From: Archilochus colubris
Lineage: Eukaryota > Chordata > Aves > Apodiformes > Trochilidae
Assembly (NCBI GenBank): GCA_023079485.1
Contig: CM041084.1
Location: 19,930,609-19,994,608 of the forward strand
Direction: 5' to 3'
DNA: 64,000 bases
In this document: positions 49,401 through 57,100 of the stretch, in pieces
Numbering within the stretch: the stretch's first letter is position 1
Layout: every line of letters starts with the position of its first letter
Position numbers and translations under genes: made by a program
The notes under the pieces: generated by a model
The model's database searches: none
What the model was told of the DNA's origin: nothing
The model's input: only the letters and a program-made list of their open reading frames with translations

Positions 49401-52268
49401 GTAACTATGAGGCAAACAATGGGGTTCAAGACATCATACTGAGTAACTTTACCTTCATAGCCTTTAGAACACAAATTATCCATGGTTCCATAAATCTTCC
49501 ATTTATTAATCCTTCCTGATGCTGTGTTCAGCACAATATTGCCTCCTTCCCTTTTTCCAGCACTGAGAAATAAATCTTCACCTTGGATTGCCAAAGATGC
49601 ATTTCTGCACTCCCATTTTTGCAATTCACTTTTCTTGTTGCAGGGGTACAAAGAAATTTTAGCCTGGTTTTGCTTGTAGGGCACTGCCAAACATTGTGCA
49701 AATGCCACACTCATCACATGGTGATCAGACACCCACCTGAATTTTTGTAATTCAGTGTTTTTTTTGTTGCAAGCAGCTGTTGTAACCACGTTAGAACTCC
49801 GAGCAATTAAACAGAACTTAGTATCCTCGTTATATATTAAAAATGTTTTATTATCTGTAAAACAAAATAATCAGAAATAAGATATTTATGGTGAGCTGAT
49901 GGTGAGGGGAGCTTGTGAAGAAAAAGTTGTGCTGTTGATTCTATCCTGTCTCATTTAAGGAGACTAAATCTGAGTCACTTTTGCAAAGATAAAACAGAAT
50001 TTTCAAGACTTTTATTTCCTTCTGGAATGAGAAGATAAGTGTAGCTCATGTAACTACAATACAGAGGAATAAGAGCACATAAAATACATCAAGGCAGTTT
50101 CAAAAATAGTGCTAATGTGGAACTTTCATTAGTATAGTCAATTATGTTTTCTTTAAAAATGTCCTGAAATACACATTTCTTCCAATGTTGCTCTCAAAAG
50201 AGATTTGGAAATCTTTTACTGAAGATTTTGAAGTTTGCCATCACATCATAGACTATAGATTTAGTTCATGCTACATATGTCTCTGTATGCTTGGATTTGT
50301 GCTTAATACAGTTAGTGACTGAGCCTTATGTGACTCTTTTCTCCCTCCGTCTTGGCATCTGCTGCTATTGTTTGCGAGAAGGGAGGTTTAGGATGAAAAA
50401 CTGTGGAACAGTAGCTTGTTACCTTGCCTTCTACCTTGCTCCTCATTAGCACATCCATCAGAAGATGTTAAAATAATTCACACAATCAAATCACAAACAT
50501 TTTCACAAGAACCAACAGTGGGCAGAAAGATACTTTAGGTGTGTGCCTGTGTGTGCATTGCTATGAAAAGGTAATCTGCAAGTGCTAAACAAGCCAGGCA
50601 ATGCTCCTAGAGGATTATAGGCAGCCTAAGTTAGTAATCCATCAAGACAAGTAGGTCCTGCTGAGAAGTGCTGCCCAGTGCTGCAGTTGTGCTGCCTACA
50701 TGTAAAGCAGATCTTTCAGTGCTGGAGATCTGTCTGTGAGCTCAGCTGCCTGCTTTTCAAAACATAAAGTAACATACAGCTCTCACTGGTTTTGGGTTGT
50801 GAGGGAGTGATATTTGGACTACAGTGGATATTCTAGGACCTATGAGACAGGAGGGCAAGAACTCTCTGTGCCTTCAAATCCCCACCTGGAAACAGTGAGG
50901 TAACATCACCCCAGTATCCACCTGAAAGATTAAACACATAAGGAAGAGAGAGATACCCTTCCAAAAAATAAAGTAAATTTGTAGAAAAAGAGTAGGGTTT
51001 TAGAGCCACAACCAATGCTGAATAGCAAGCAGAGCAGAAACAGTCTTGGAAATTCTGGAAGCTATGACAGGAATAATAGTGATTTTAAGATATCTGTATT
51101 TAATGCTTGAGCTCTCCCAAGAAGGCCCTGGAATACTTCAAGCAGCTCAGTAAGCTATGAAAGTTTCACTTCTTCATATCTAAATTTGGAGCTAAGGCCT
51201 ATTTCTTTTTTTTTCTTTCTTTCTATTTCTTTTTTCCATGACCATTTAGGCAGAAAGTTTTAAATCTTATTAAATCTTTTACTTCTTACTTCTAACTAAA
51301 TAACTGCTTCAGGTAGTGAGTGGCCTAAATTCAGCTACTGTCCCTCCTAGTAGTTTTGGATCTAATCGTAGGATTTCTCACTGGAAGCAACAAGGTTCAT
51401 TCTTGGGCTATCATGTGGGTTTGTGTCCCAGCCCACAGAGCTGAGGGAACATCCCCTTTTTGCATAGATAGTGCTGGCGCTGTGTTTGCTTGCATAACCT
51501 GTGAGTTGTATCCCACTCCTCCACAAATCTAATGAATTGAATGATAAAGAAAAAATGTCCTTGAACCTTATCATATCACCATCCCTACATCAAAAGGGAG
51601 TTGTGATCTGTCCTTGGTCAACTTCAGAGCCTTATCTACACCTCTCATCTTTACTCTGAAAGCCACAGTGGTTATTCCAGGGCTGCTCTTGACTGATCTG
51701 ATTTTTTTCACTGACATCTGCTCAGCCACAGTATTACATCTCACATCAATCCAAAAGCTCCATCTCATTCCACACAACATCATTGTAAGGCCAGGAAGCA
51801 CACATACAGGATACCATTTAATTCTTTTCTGGTTTTCTTTTTCATAACTCAGTTATATATACAGAGAAGGAATATCAAGCACATTGTGAAGACAATCTGC
51901 TTCACAGAGCAGATAGAAGCAACAATTGTATCCAAAAGGAACTATTTGTCCCCATACATGCCTCTGTCCTGATTTCTTATTCCTATCTTTACCCTTCCCT
52001 TCTCTTTAGAAGGGAACCAGCACCTCGGTACCTGCAACTTTTTTAAAATTCTATGGACCACTCCACTTAAGATGAATATTAAATGCACGTCTGTCAAGCT
52101 GCATGAAAGTCTTAGAGAGCATGAGAAACAAGCAAGACAACAAAAATGCCCACTTTCACATCCACGTTTGCAGGGGACAAAAAAACCCAAAGACTCACCA
52201 AGCATCTCAAAAGCAGTATCAACGAAAGACAGGAAAACTAAGACTGTTGAAAAAGCCAAGTCTTTCAT
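22267..52268 (-). CDS. MRC1: Macrophage mannose receptor 1-like, paralogue A (complete, 30 coding exons)
   Basis: Type I membrane receptor of the mannose receptor family (MRC1, MRC2, PLA2R1, LY75). Thirty exons read on the minus strand sum to 4323 nt, or 1440 residues plus TAG, against 1456 residues and 30 exons recalled for human MRC1. All exon phases join and every intron is GT-AG. Domain order: signal peptide (1-23), cysteine-rich ricin-B domain (about 24-157), FNII (about 158-215), eight C-type lectin-like domains, transmembrane segment and a short tail. The cysteine-rich domain motifs FLIYNED, TAACN, QKFRWVS, QKWEC and WKIYGT identify it as MRC1 rather than its relatives. The family clears glycoproteins and microbial glycans in macrophages and sinusoidal endothelium. 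Oddities: CTLD4 lacks EPN and WND, CTLD5 keeps both, and the tail has no tyrosine. A second paralogue starts 1.6 kb upstream. Which avian family member this is cannot be decided here. Confidence 0.93.
22813..22848 (-). CDS. MRC1: Gene A exon 29: juxtamembrane linker
   Basis: A 36-base exon between acceptor CTTTCAAAAG and donor ACAG|GTAAGC, encoding TPENLEISAENT. The acceptor tract is modest, but phase and position match the longer (63-base) exon of gene B. Confidence 0.8.
24000..24167 (-). CDS. MRC1: Gene A exon 28: CTLD8 end
   Basis: Acceptor AAATATTAG; donor AAAAA|GTAAGT. Encodes GQWSWTDKHAMDFVNWQTGE, then CGEMCALSGYW and KKGYICKKQK. It is 168 bases, as in gene B. Confidence 0.93.
24430..24543 (-). 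CDS. MRC1: Gene A exon 27: CTLD8, middle
   Basis: Acceptor TTTCTTCAG; donor GAAG|GTAATA. Encodes GANLVSVGQYTEAHFLLDT and NFWIGLRKNEG. A solo LTR separates it from exon 26. Confidence 0.93.
24593..24620. repeat. Short tandem repeat of TTAAGTTAGTAA-like unit
   Basis: TTAAGTTAGTAAAGTTAGTT is followed by AAGTTAGTAA, about three imperfect copies of an 8-10 base unit in intron 26 close to exon 27. Confidence 0.6.
25218..25645 (-). mobile_element. Solo LTR (family 2) with 6-bp target-site duplication CAGAAC, in gene A intron 26
   Basis: A 416-bp element at 25224-25639 starts TGTCGCAGTCC and ends GCCTCA on the plus strand, giving TG...CA termini. Perfect CAGAAC duplications lie at 25218-25223 and 25640-25645. 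On the minus strand, gene A's sense strand, it shows a TATAAAT box at 25300-25294 and an AATAAA signal at 25278-25273, the order expected in an LTR. There are no internal viral genes. It sits between the first and second exons of CTLD8. Confidence 0.87.
26405..26557 (-). CDS. MRC1: Gene A exon 26: linker and CTLD8, first part
   Basis: Acceptor CTTATCAG; donor CTAG|GTGAGT. Encodes APTEPPQLPGKCPES, SWIPFHGHCYYFEASRKRSW and SEAQQECAQL, strongly like human TEPPQLPGRCPES and WIPFHGHCYY. Confidence 0.94.
28025..28190 (-). CDS. MRC1: Gene A exon 25: CTLD7 end
   Basis: Acceptor CTGCTTGCAG; donor GATG|GTAAGC. Encodes YQWIDRWRLVYSKWSEGEPK, ACVYLDTDGTWKTASC and VCKKSD. It is 166 bases, as in gene B. 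Confidence 0.94.
29296..29528 (-). CDS. MRC1: Gene A exon 24: CTLD7, first part
   Basis: Acceptor ATTTCTACAG; donor CATG|GTAAGA. Encodes KMNWEEAQKNCNNNASELAS, ILDPYSQA and GEPLWIGLNSNM. Gene B has KMNWEEARKAC and the same GEPLWIGLNSNM. Confidence 0.94.
30153..30255 (-). CDS. MRC1: Gene A exon 23: CTLD6 end
   Basis: Acceptor TACTCCAACAG; donor AGTG|GTGAGT. Encodes FDCVALKRG, GKWSDEGC and GHICQKNS. Its 103-base length equals that of the corresponding exon of gene B. Confidence 0.92.
31719..31915 (-). CDS. MRC1: Gene A exon 22: CTLD6, middle
   Basis: Acceptor TTCCCCAG; donor CTTCAG|GTGAAT. Encodes AFLTYHLKD, DVWIGLNDKLHELNFVWSD and VSYTNWASGSP, then a variable loop. Confidence 0.92.
32656..32761 (-). 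CDS. MRC1: Gene A exon 21: CTLD6, first part
   Basis: Acceptor TTCTCCCTAG; donor ACAAG|GTACAG. Encodes CYKLFGPSYHQWSSARHSC and LGGDLASIHNEEVQ. The segment before the tryptophan is shorter than in human MRC1. Confidence 0.91.
33138..33203. repeat. T-rich ACTTTTATTT-type repeat in gene A intron 20
   Basis: Repeated CATTTTACATTTTACTTT, TATTTAACTTTATTTC and ACTTTTATTT units, an imperfect low-complexity tandem array. Confidence 0.6.
33880..34022 (-). CDS. MRC1: Gene A exon 20: CTLD5 end, WND kept; start of CTLD6
   Basis: Acceptor TTATTTCAG; donor AATCAG|GTATGA. Encodes LWNDVSCAFSNGYICERH, with the WND motif, then a linker and GGCPEDWLLFKNQ, which opens CTLD6. Confidence 0.93.
34049..34762 (-). 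mobile_element. CR1 LINE fragment, long copy, in gene A intron 19
   Basis: About 714 bases. It starts at the CR1 3' end (ACCATAGAATGGTTTCAG) and continues through CCAACCTGGCCTTGAACACT, CCTTGTCCTATTACTACATG, CCAGAACTGGACTAATTTCC and CAGTTGGCTTTCTGGGG into the 3' part of ORF2. It lies in the sense orientation relative to gene A. The open frames seen on the plus strand are artefacts of this repeat. Confidence 0.93.
35078..35178 (-). CDS. MRC1: Gene A exon 19: CTLD5 sugar-binding loop, EPN kept
   Basis: Acceptor TTTTTTTACAG; donor TATG|GTGAGT. Encodes WIDGSPVHYVAWAQDEPNF and GQENCVVL. The EPN triplet of the mannose-type Ca2+/sugar site is intact, unlike in CTLD4. Confidence 0.93.
35597..35664 (-). 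CDS. MRC1: Gene A exon 18: CTLD5 small exon
   Basis: A 68-base exon between acceptor TTGTCTATTTAG and donor TTTAG|GTAGGT, encoding KNGKLESYFIGLIQKSYQQF. It corresponds to human SAYFIGLLISLDKKF and is needed to keep frame between exons 17 and 19. Confidence 0.9.
36813..36976 (-). CDS. MRC1: Gene A exon 17: CTLD5, first part
   Basis: Acceptor TTTATGGCAG; donor GAATAT|GTAAGA. Encodes EDGWILEGDKQYFFSTEK, EKARRFCKSNHGDLATI and KFFWEY. The frame stays open past the donor, but homology and the strong GTAAGA place the end here. Confidence 0.9.
37062..37100 (-). CDS. MRC1: Gene A exon 16: CTLD4-5 linker
   Basis: Thirty-nine bases between acceptor CATTACAG and donor GCTG|GTAAGA, encoding a proline-rich TPLKPEPPDPSA. 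Human MRC1 has a similar proline-rich TPKPEP linker here. Confidence 0.88.
37876..38184 (-). mobile_element. Solo LTR (family 1, second copy) in gene A intron 15
   Basis: About 309 bases with TG...CA ends (TGAGTTGCAAC to TTTCACTACA). It is clearly homologous to 17584-17906, sharing the blocks GGCTTGCTCAGGACTGAGCT and CACCTTTTATTGGCCCCCTA. The AATAAA signal is at 38079-38074 on the minus strand, sense to gene A. No target-site duplication is visible: the flanks read AAGGCT and GGGTTG. Confidence 0.8.
38359..38491 (-). CDS. MRC1: Gene A exon 15: CTLD4 end, EPN and WND missing
   Basis: Acceptor CTTCCATAG; donor AAAG|GTAGAC. The exon encodes ANYKKIYVCDMAFEDCG, then SPWTFEQCRYNHNWICQ. Mammalian CTLD4 has a loop with the EPN mannose-type motif here and WND before the next cysteine. 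Both are absent, the loop is about four residues shorter, and an extra cysteine appears. An in-frame TAG just above the acceptor rules out extending the exon upstream. Confidence 0.9.
39028..39115 (-). CDS. MRC1: Gene A exon 14: CTLD4, WIGL segment
   Basis: Acceptor CACTCCAG; donor CCCCA|GTGAGT. Encodes HPFWIGLQCLDPNGGLYWSD and GSP, immediately before the position of the sugar-binding loop. Confidence 0.91.
39678..39805 (-). CDS. MRC1: Gene A exon 13: CTLD4, alpha-helical part
   Basis: Acceptor TTCTGTATAG; donor AAC|GTAAGA. Encodes KKSWFEARDFCRKIGGDLAA and NEEEETIIGNLI, corresponding to human TWFESRDFCRALGGDLASI. Confidence 0.92.
40100..40299 (-). CDS. MRC1: Gene A exon 12: CTLD3 end and start of CTLD4
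   Basis: Acceptor TCTCACAAAG; donor TCAGA|GTAAGT. Encodes GCVALRTGNAAGLWDVQNC and FLCKK, then a linker and KCPLGWVESNSTNSCFR, the first strand of CTLD4. Confidence 0.92.
40791..40939 (-). CDS. MRC1: Gene A exon 11: CTLD3, middle
   Basis: Acceptor CTCATTTCAG; donor CCTG|GTAGTC. Encodes RYEQAYLTSLVGL, EKYFWIGLS, FQWVTGEGVLYTNWNTAMP. The donor is weaker than its neighbours but lies exactly at the conserved boundary. Confidence 0.9.
41406..41521 (-). CDS. MRC1: Gene A exon 10: CTLD3, first part
   Basis: Acceptor TTGACAG; donor GACAG|GTATGA. Encodes GWERHGFYCYLVGHTLVTFS, EARKTC and GYLTTVGD, matching human CTLD3. Confidence 0.92.
42239..42349 (-). CDS. MRC1: Gene A exon 9: CTLD2 end
   Basis: Acceptor GCATATAG; donor AGAAG|GTAAGA. 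A 37-codon exon encoding DGYWADSACDRNLGFICRR and the linker to CTLD3. Both ends are phase 0. Confidence 0.92.
42682..42704. repeat. Poly(A) run of about 23 bases, in gene A intron 8
   Basis: An uninterrupted A run (poly(T) in the gene A pre-mRNA sense), starting about 46 bases downstream of the exon 8 donor. It is a length-unstable mononucleotide repeat. Confidence 0.8.
42750..42907 (-). CDS. MRC1: Gene A exon 8: CTLD2, middle
   Basis: Acceptor TGTTCTTAG; donor GAGAG|GTAGAA. Encodes ELWIGLNDLNTQMYFEWSDG, PVTYTKWLPGEPS and EEDCVIM. A 23-base poly(T), as read on the transcribed strand sense, lies in the intron about 45 bases after the donor. Confidence 0.93.
43466..43648 (-). CDS. MRC1: Gene A exon 7: CTLD2, first part
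   Basis: Acceptor TTTTAAG; donor TACA|GTGAGT. Encodes CPEGWLPYGGHCFMIHRE, then WREALSSCNE and LASIHSPQEHDFILSQLGY, matching human CTLD2. Confidence 0.93.
44578..44724 (-). CDS. MRC1: Gene A exon 6: CTLD1 end and linker
   Basis: Acceptor TTCTATGAAG; donor CCAG|GTATGT. Encodes GSPEPESEKLCAALNPRRDA, KWENQPC and LGYICKK, then a Thr/Pro/Asn-type linker leading to CTLD2. Confidence 0.92.
45923..46036 (-). CDS. MRC1: Gene A exon 5: CTLD1, middle
   Basis: Acceptor TTCTGTTAG; donor CAAG|GTAATA. Encodes SLWIGLNSLN, GWQWSGG and PFRYLNW, the central WIGL segment of CTLD1. Confidence 0.93.
46804..46962 (-). CDS. MRC1: Gene A exon 4: CTLD1, first part
   Basis: Acceptor TCTTACACAG; donor AGAG|GTGAAC. Encodes YYQINHQSALTWHQARKSC and QQNAELLSVTEIHEQ, nearly identical to human CTLD1. 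Confidence 0.93.
47220..47280. repeat. A/C-rich CAAA/CCAA tract in gene A intron 3
   Basis: AAAACAAAAACCAAACAAAG, CCAACCAAACAAACAAAAAC and further similar units. It directly precedes a CR1 scrap and resembles the tract interrupting the CR1 near 18.3 kb. Confidence 0.6.
47318..47394 (+). mobile_element. CR1 LINE scrap, sense
   Basis: AACTTCAAGCTGTGCCACGA, AGTTTAGGTTGAATATTAGG and ATTTCTTCATTGAAAGAGTG follow the sense CR1 segment that usually reads CAGGTTGGACATTAG and TTCTTCATGGAAAGG. Only about 77 bases remain. Confidence 0.7.
48570..48743 (-). CDS. MRC1: Gene A exon 3: fibronectin type II domain
   Basis: Acceptor CCCCCTCAG; donor GGTG|GTAAGT. Encodes LFTLLGNSNGAPCVFPF, then GKWQGGCT, AGRSDALLWCATT and LYGLCP. 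The four cysteines and aromatic residues of a collagen-binding FNII module are present, and the exon length equals that expected for one module. Confidence 0.94.
49453..49854 (-). CDS. MRC1: Gene A exon 2: cysteine-rich (ricin B-type) domain
   Basis: Acceptor TTTTACAG precedes 49854; donor GAAG|GTAAAG. The exon encodes the whole beta-trefoil cysteine-rich domain, which in mammalian MRC1 binds 4-sulphated GalNAc. Six cysteines and the motifs FRWVS, MSVAF, QKWEC, GEDLF and WKIYG are kept. The aromatic residue of the human GLWSRW motif, described as stacking on the sugar, is replaced here (GRINKW), and the nearby YGNRQ loop is AGKRE. Confidence 0.95.
52199..52268 (-). CDS. MRC1: Gene A exon 1: signal peptide
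   Basis: ATG at 52268-52266 with G at -3 begins MKDLAFSTVLVFLSF, a short n-region and a hydrophobic core typical of a signal peptide. The exon ends after ML plus one base at the donor TTG|GTGAGT. Joined to exon 2 it gives D-NKTFLIYNED, matching the LLLDTRQFLIYNED junction of human MRC1. An upstream in-frame TTG is not a plausible start. Confidence 0.88.
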
Positions 52269-53866
52269 GTCTTTCTTCTTATTCACCAAGAGATGAGCTG
52301 GAATTAATTTTTGTAGTAGAGGTCCTTACAGAAAAAATTGGTTCTGGCTCCTTCCTGATTTTGGAGAGTCTAAGTTGACAGAGAAAACCCTGGGCTCTAA
52401 ATAAGGAAATATCCTGTCACATGTGGTATTTGGAAATCTATAAATAATTAGAAAATTCAAACATTGCATATAAAAGTGAAGTTTCCTTGCAAAGTTTGAA
52501 CAGTTCTACATCATTCTTTTGATGTAGTTCTTACATCAAATCTTTTTAACTCTCTTGATTCTGGGATTGTGACTTCCTGATGGTCAAATACAAAGAAGCA
52601 GGGAGTGCACTTTAAATATGTGTACTTTAAGTCTTCTACATACATACCTGGGAAACTCAGAAAAAGTATGTGTACATTTCTTGGCCAGATAAGTCTTCAC
52701 TGCTCCAGAATTTGTTTTCATTTAATTTGATGCACCAAACAATGTTGACTTTTTCAGTGTGAGAAATTAACCCAGATGGGCTGCTTTAATTTTTCCTATG
52801 AACTTCATAAATGGCACTGTGTGTAGACCTGGCTTTTATATTCTCTAATTTATCAAGTGGTAGAACTTCTGTGCTGTTAATTTGTGTGAATTTATCTCAG
52901 GAGAACCAATTCCAATTAGCCAAAGCTCACAAATCTTTCTGTTAACCAGTGATTTTGGCAACAGAACTATCTTTCAAAATTATTTAATCCATAAAGTACA
53001 AATCAATTTTAATACCCAGTAATTATTTATTTGCACCAAGGATGGAGTGGATTCTTCCAGCTTTATTTGGAATCCAGGTTATTTTATAGTTTATTTATGT
53101 TTCTTTTTAGTCATGTGCTTTTCTCATGTTTCTGTGTTTCCCCCACTCTCCAGGGGACTCATTAGATCATCAAATAATGTAACATTTGTGTTTACCAATT
53201 AAGCACTGAAGTATTATTATCTAATATATAGAAGCTTTATTGATATAGTCTCATATTTATAACTGGTACAAAACATTCAAAGTCAGAATATGCAAAGATT
53301 CACTTGTTTTGCAAAATCCAAGATGTAATGAATAAAGAATAAGCATTTGCATTTAACTTCTAATACTTTGGCAAGGAAGATACTTGTGTAAAAGGTGTAA
53401 AACAGTGATGGGGGGAAAAAAATATGTAAATATCTAATTTTTCAAAACACCATTTCACCAGAGTACCAGTATGCACTCTTGTGTATGTTGATACATTCCT
53501 AAACTGCAGGCACTGGGGCCAAGTGCTCTGCTCTCTGTATGACTGCACTTGACTCCCTGTGTGATCCTGCCATAAATCTCTAAAAAGAGACAACACAAGG
53601 GTATTAATCAAAAACTTTAAAATCTAAATTCATAGTAGTTCTGTTATTTGTATCTGTTTAATTAGCCATTTTACACAGTGATGAGTCTTAGTTCTGAGAG
53701 TGTTTCTTGAAGAGCACAGAAAAAAAGCTCTTAATACCAGAGGAATATATGGTAATTTTAGTTCATACTGTCTGTTAAATGCATGCAACTTTCAGTAAGA
53801 TTTCCTTTGTTCTAGCTAGATTTATTTATTTTAATTTTAAGCATATAGTTTGGCTGTGTTATCACA
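52269..53866. promoter_or_regulatory. Gene A promoter / gene B 3' UTR interval
   Basis: Only 1.6 kb separates the stop of gene B from the ATG of gene A, so it must contain both transcript ends. On the minus strand AATAAATAAA lies at 53830-53821, just after the gene B stop, and a further AATAAA is at 53241-53236. About 85 bases upstream of the gene A ATG is CAGGAAG (52357-52351), an ETS/PU.1-type core, of interest because PU.1 is reported to drive mammalian MRC1. No clear TATA box or CpG island is seen. The motif assignments are weak. Confidence 0.4.
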
Positions 53867-54111
53867 TTAAACAACATTCTGTTGATTTTCTCCTTTGTTG
53901 TTGATAGAATCAATTTCATCATCCTTTCCAGTTAGGACACGGCTGTATTCTACCACTGTGCTCTGCCATTTCACCTCTCTCTCAGTCTGACGTTGTGTTT
54001 TGATCTTGAATAAGAAATAAATCATGAAGCCCACTCCTGATAAAATTATTAAGACCAGAATAAGCAATATCCACATGTTCATGTGACCATGTTCCTTGTC
54101 CTTTTTGGCAT
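53867..54111 (-). CDS. MRC1: Gene B last exon: transmembrane segment and cytoplasmic tail
   Basis: Acceptor TTTATTTACAG. Encodes DAKKDKEHGH, a transmembrane stretch MWILLILVLIILSGVGFMIY, the basic KIKTQRQTER, and a tail of about 46 residues with VVEYSRVL and a Gln/Asn-rich end before TAA. It is longer than the gene A tail and unrelated to it in sequence after the membrane. Confidence 0.92.
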
Positions 54112-57100
54112 CTGTAAATAAATACAAAGCAAATAAAATTTGTACATGAAGAATATGGAGAACACTGAAAACTATTGGTCTAACTCCTCCTTATTGTTAG
54201 GGTGTTAATCAGCATCCCACATTTCTGAGGAAATGGAATATAACCTCAATATACCCTAACCTTCTCCCAGAGTTCTCTTGGAGCACAAATAGGAATGGGG
54301 CAAAGGAGTTATGATAATCCTGTGTTAGTCTACCTCATAGAAATCAGCATGAAAAAGAAGGAACAAAGAGGGGGTGATCAGTTTACCAAAGAATTTAGTT
54401 ATCCTGGGATGCCATAAGTGTCTCTAAAGTAATCTTAAATTACGTTAGGAATGAATTCAGGGGCAAATAAGTAAACTAAACACAGATAAATAAATATATA
54501 AAATACAAATAACTAAATAAATACTAACTATTTTAAAAACCCCAAGTATTTCTTTTAATGTCTCTGAAACTATTGAGAAGAAAAAACAAATCCTACCTTC
54601 CATGTTTTGAGCTGCTTTAGGAATTGCTGTCAAAGATGAAGATAAGTTTTTAGCCAAATCTAAAAAGGTCACATTTTAATCCTGAGAGTTCATGTCAGCA
54701 AAAGGTCTGTAACCTGCACATTAAGGTTACCTCATCATTTCTCTGGGTAACAGCTTTGCTAAACTATCAGATTGAAAGATGTGCTTGATTTTTAATGTGA
54801 TATGCACTGTAATAAAACAGCAGTGTTTTGCATATTAAAGTGAGATTTTTGTTTCATTTTTAATAACCAAAGAATCCCTAAGCATGAGTATTTTCTAAGT
54901 GTTTTAGATAGAGTCTTTCTTCTTCCCTGATTAATAAATCTTGCCCTCTTCACTAGGTCTGCACGCCTACAGAGATGGAAAAATTTTATGAAGCACTGAG
55001 GATATTTGATAATTTTCCTATACTGCACACAAGTCCTTTGAGACCCAGCAGATTTTACTCCAGCCTAATTATTTTGCATCCATAATTACATTTATAAACT
55101 CCAGCTCCTTTGTGCAGTTATTCTCAGCCATGTAAAGAGGGCGCCATCAGCAAGGTATTTCTCGGGGCGTGCCTGGATGATGCCCAATGCTGGAGGATGT
55201 TGTCCCTATGAGCATCAGGAGCCAAAGGGAGAGTCAGAGTGCACATTCCAGATGCACACATCCCAGCCAGGCTGCTGCAGCAGAATCAGAGCAAAGCATT
55301 CAGCTCCAGTGTGTTTGCTAGCATGAGGGAAGCAAAACTGTGAAATTGCCCTTGGAAGGAGATGGAACTCACTGAATGCGAGATGTGTTTCTGCAGAAAC
55401 CCCATTTCTGGTGTTCAGGAATATTCTCTGTGCTTAGACTTAGGGGCCATTCACAGTGGTACCCAACAAATAAAGCACATGCTGAAACTGAGTTTATGCT
55501 GACTAGTAGATCTGGTATGAAAGAATTTGCTTTCTGTAATGTCTATTGCTCTTAATACCCGAAGAAATTTAGGAGTTGCCCTAAAATTTTTATTTTCAGA
55601 AAATTCTCTGACACTGCTATGAATGTGCACAGCTGCCATCCCCACCAGCTGCAGCTTTGCTTTGGGAGGGGAAAGGACAGAACCTCCCAGAATCCCAGAC
55701 CTCAGGGTTACAAAACAGAGCAGGAAATCATACTTTTTTTGCAGAATTAACAGTTAAACTCAAAAATACCACATGGCTGCTTGGCTCACCATATTCTGCT
55801 ATTTCTACTTCCTGACAAGAGCAGATGGTGCTCAGTTACACAGAAACACAATATTAAAAAAAAAAAAAACAAAACGCTAACCAAAACACTTCACTATTTT
55901 CAAAGGTCACTGTACATGCTCTGGATCAGACTTCCGTTCTGGTATTATTTAAATAGAATTGCTTCATCCATCTTTTACTGGAACAGTATGTGTCATAGTA
56001 CAGCAAGAGGAAGAAAAGCAAAGTGTTGCAACCCTTGTTCCATAAGAAGTGAGTATGGATGCTAGCAGGAAAATGTGTGTGTATGTTGGAGGGGAACTAA
56101 ACAACAAAGGAGTTCAAACATTTCCTGGAAAATATTGAAAAATTGCAATTATTAATTGAATATTCATTGCATCATGCAGGAAATTCTGAAGTTAGGAAGA
56201 AATAAAATGCGTTCAGGGAAGAAAACAGAAAAGGATATTTGTATATTCATATTATTTTTGTCTGCTTAAACAGGTGATAAAGAAGACTGTAATTACAGTG
56301 TCATATGTCAATCTTTTTAATGACCTATTGTGCTCTTACTACTGAAATAAAACCATAAACATCAAGAGCAAATATCAAGAAATTACTTACTCTTTGGTTT
56401 TTTACAAATAAAACCCTTTTGAGAAGAGCAGGGAAGGATACTCCAGGAGCCGGTGGATGCAGACAGCTCTACACAATAGTCAAGCTGTTCCTCTGAGGGC
56501 TGTCCTTCACCCCAGTTGACAAAGTCTAAGGGACTGTTGTCTTGCCAAAGCAGCTGCCCTAATGTTGCAAATGTTAGTAGTAGTAGTGCTAATAGTTCCA
56601 CACCAAAGATCACCACTAATATTAGTGAACATTAAAATTATTACTTTACTCGGCCTAACAAAGCAATATTACTTTCTTAAAAAATTCCATCTGACATTAT
56701 TTTCTGATGAGTTTAATCTCTTTAGAAACTCTTCTTAAAAACAAAATATGATTTGCAGGTTTGCCATTGATAACTTAGTTTTAATTTACATAGCCCCATG
56801 GTTTTGTCTTGTCTGCTAAAGATTCAAACTGAAAAGAAAATAAAGATAGGCTCTCGTTACATTTTTTCAATTATTATTTCAGCTGCAAGCATTGAAAATC
56901 AAGCAATTTTTTTACTGTAATACTTACTAATATGCTTAGGTAAAATAAAACCATTTCATTTTTATATAAAGTCTGAAACAAAAATTTTGACATATCAATG
57001 AGTTAATGGGGTCTTTAGAAACACTGCAACCATAAGCAGCTGTACAAAATTATCAACAATTACAGCATTCCTGGATCATTCAAAGTAAGAAATGAGGCCC

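Larger units (their letters stand above)
22849..52198. other. Introns of gene A: overview
   Basis: Twenty-nine GT-AG introns. Recognised contents are a solo LTR in intron 26 (25224-25639), a solo LTR in intron 15 (37876-38184), a CR1 fragment in intron 19 (34049-34762), a CR1 scrap and a CAAA tract in intron 3 (47220-47394), a T-rich tract in intron 20 (33138-33203) and a poly(A) run in intron 8 (42682-42704). The remaining stretches over 300 bases, including introns 1, 2, 5, 11, 22, 24, 25 and 28, show only AT-rich unique-looking sequence and chance open frames. Confidence 0.7.

Noticed and set aside
51942..52289. 115-codon minus-strand frame beginning with a TTG
   Set aside because: Only its first part from the internal ATG at 52268 is real (signal peptide exon 1). 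The rest is intron 1 sequence past a strong GTGAGT donor.
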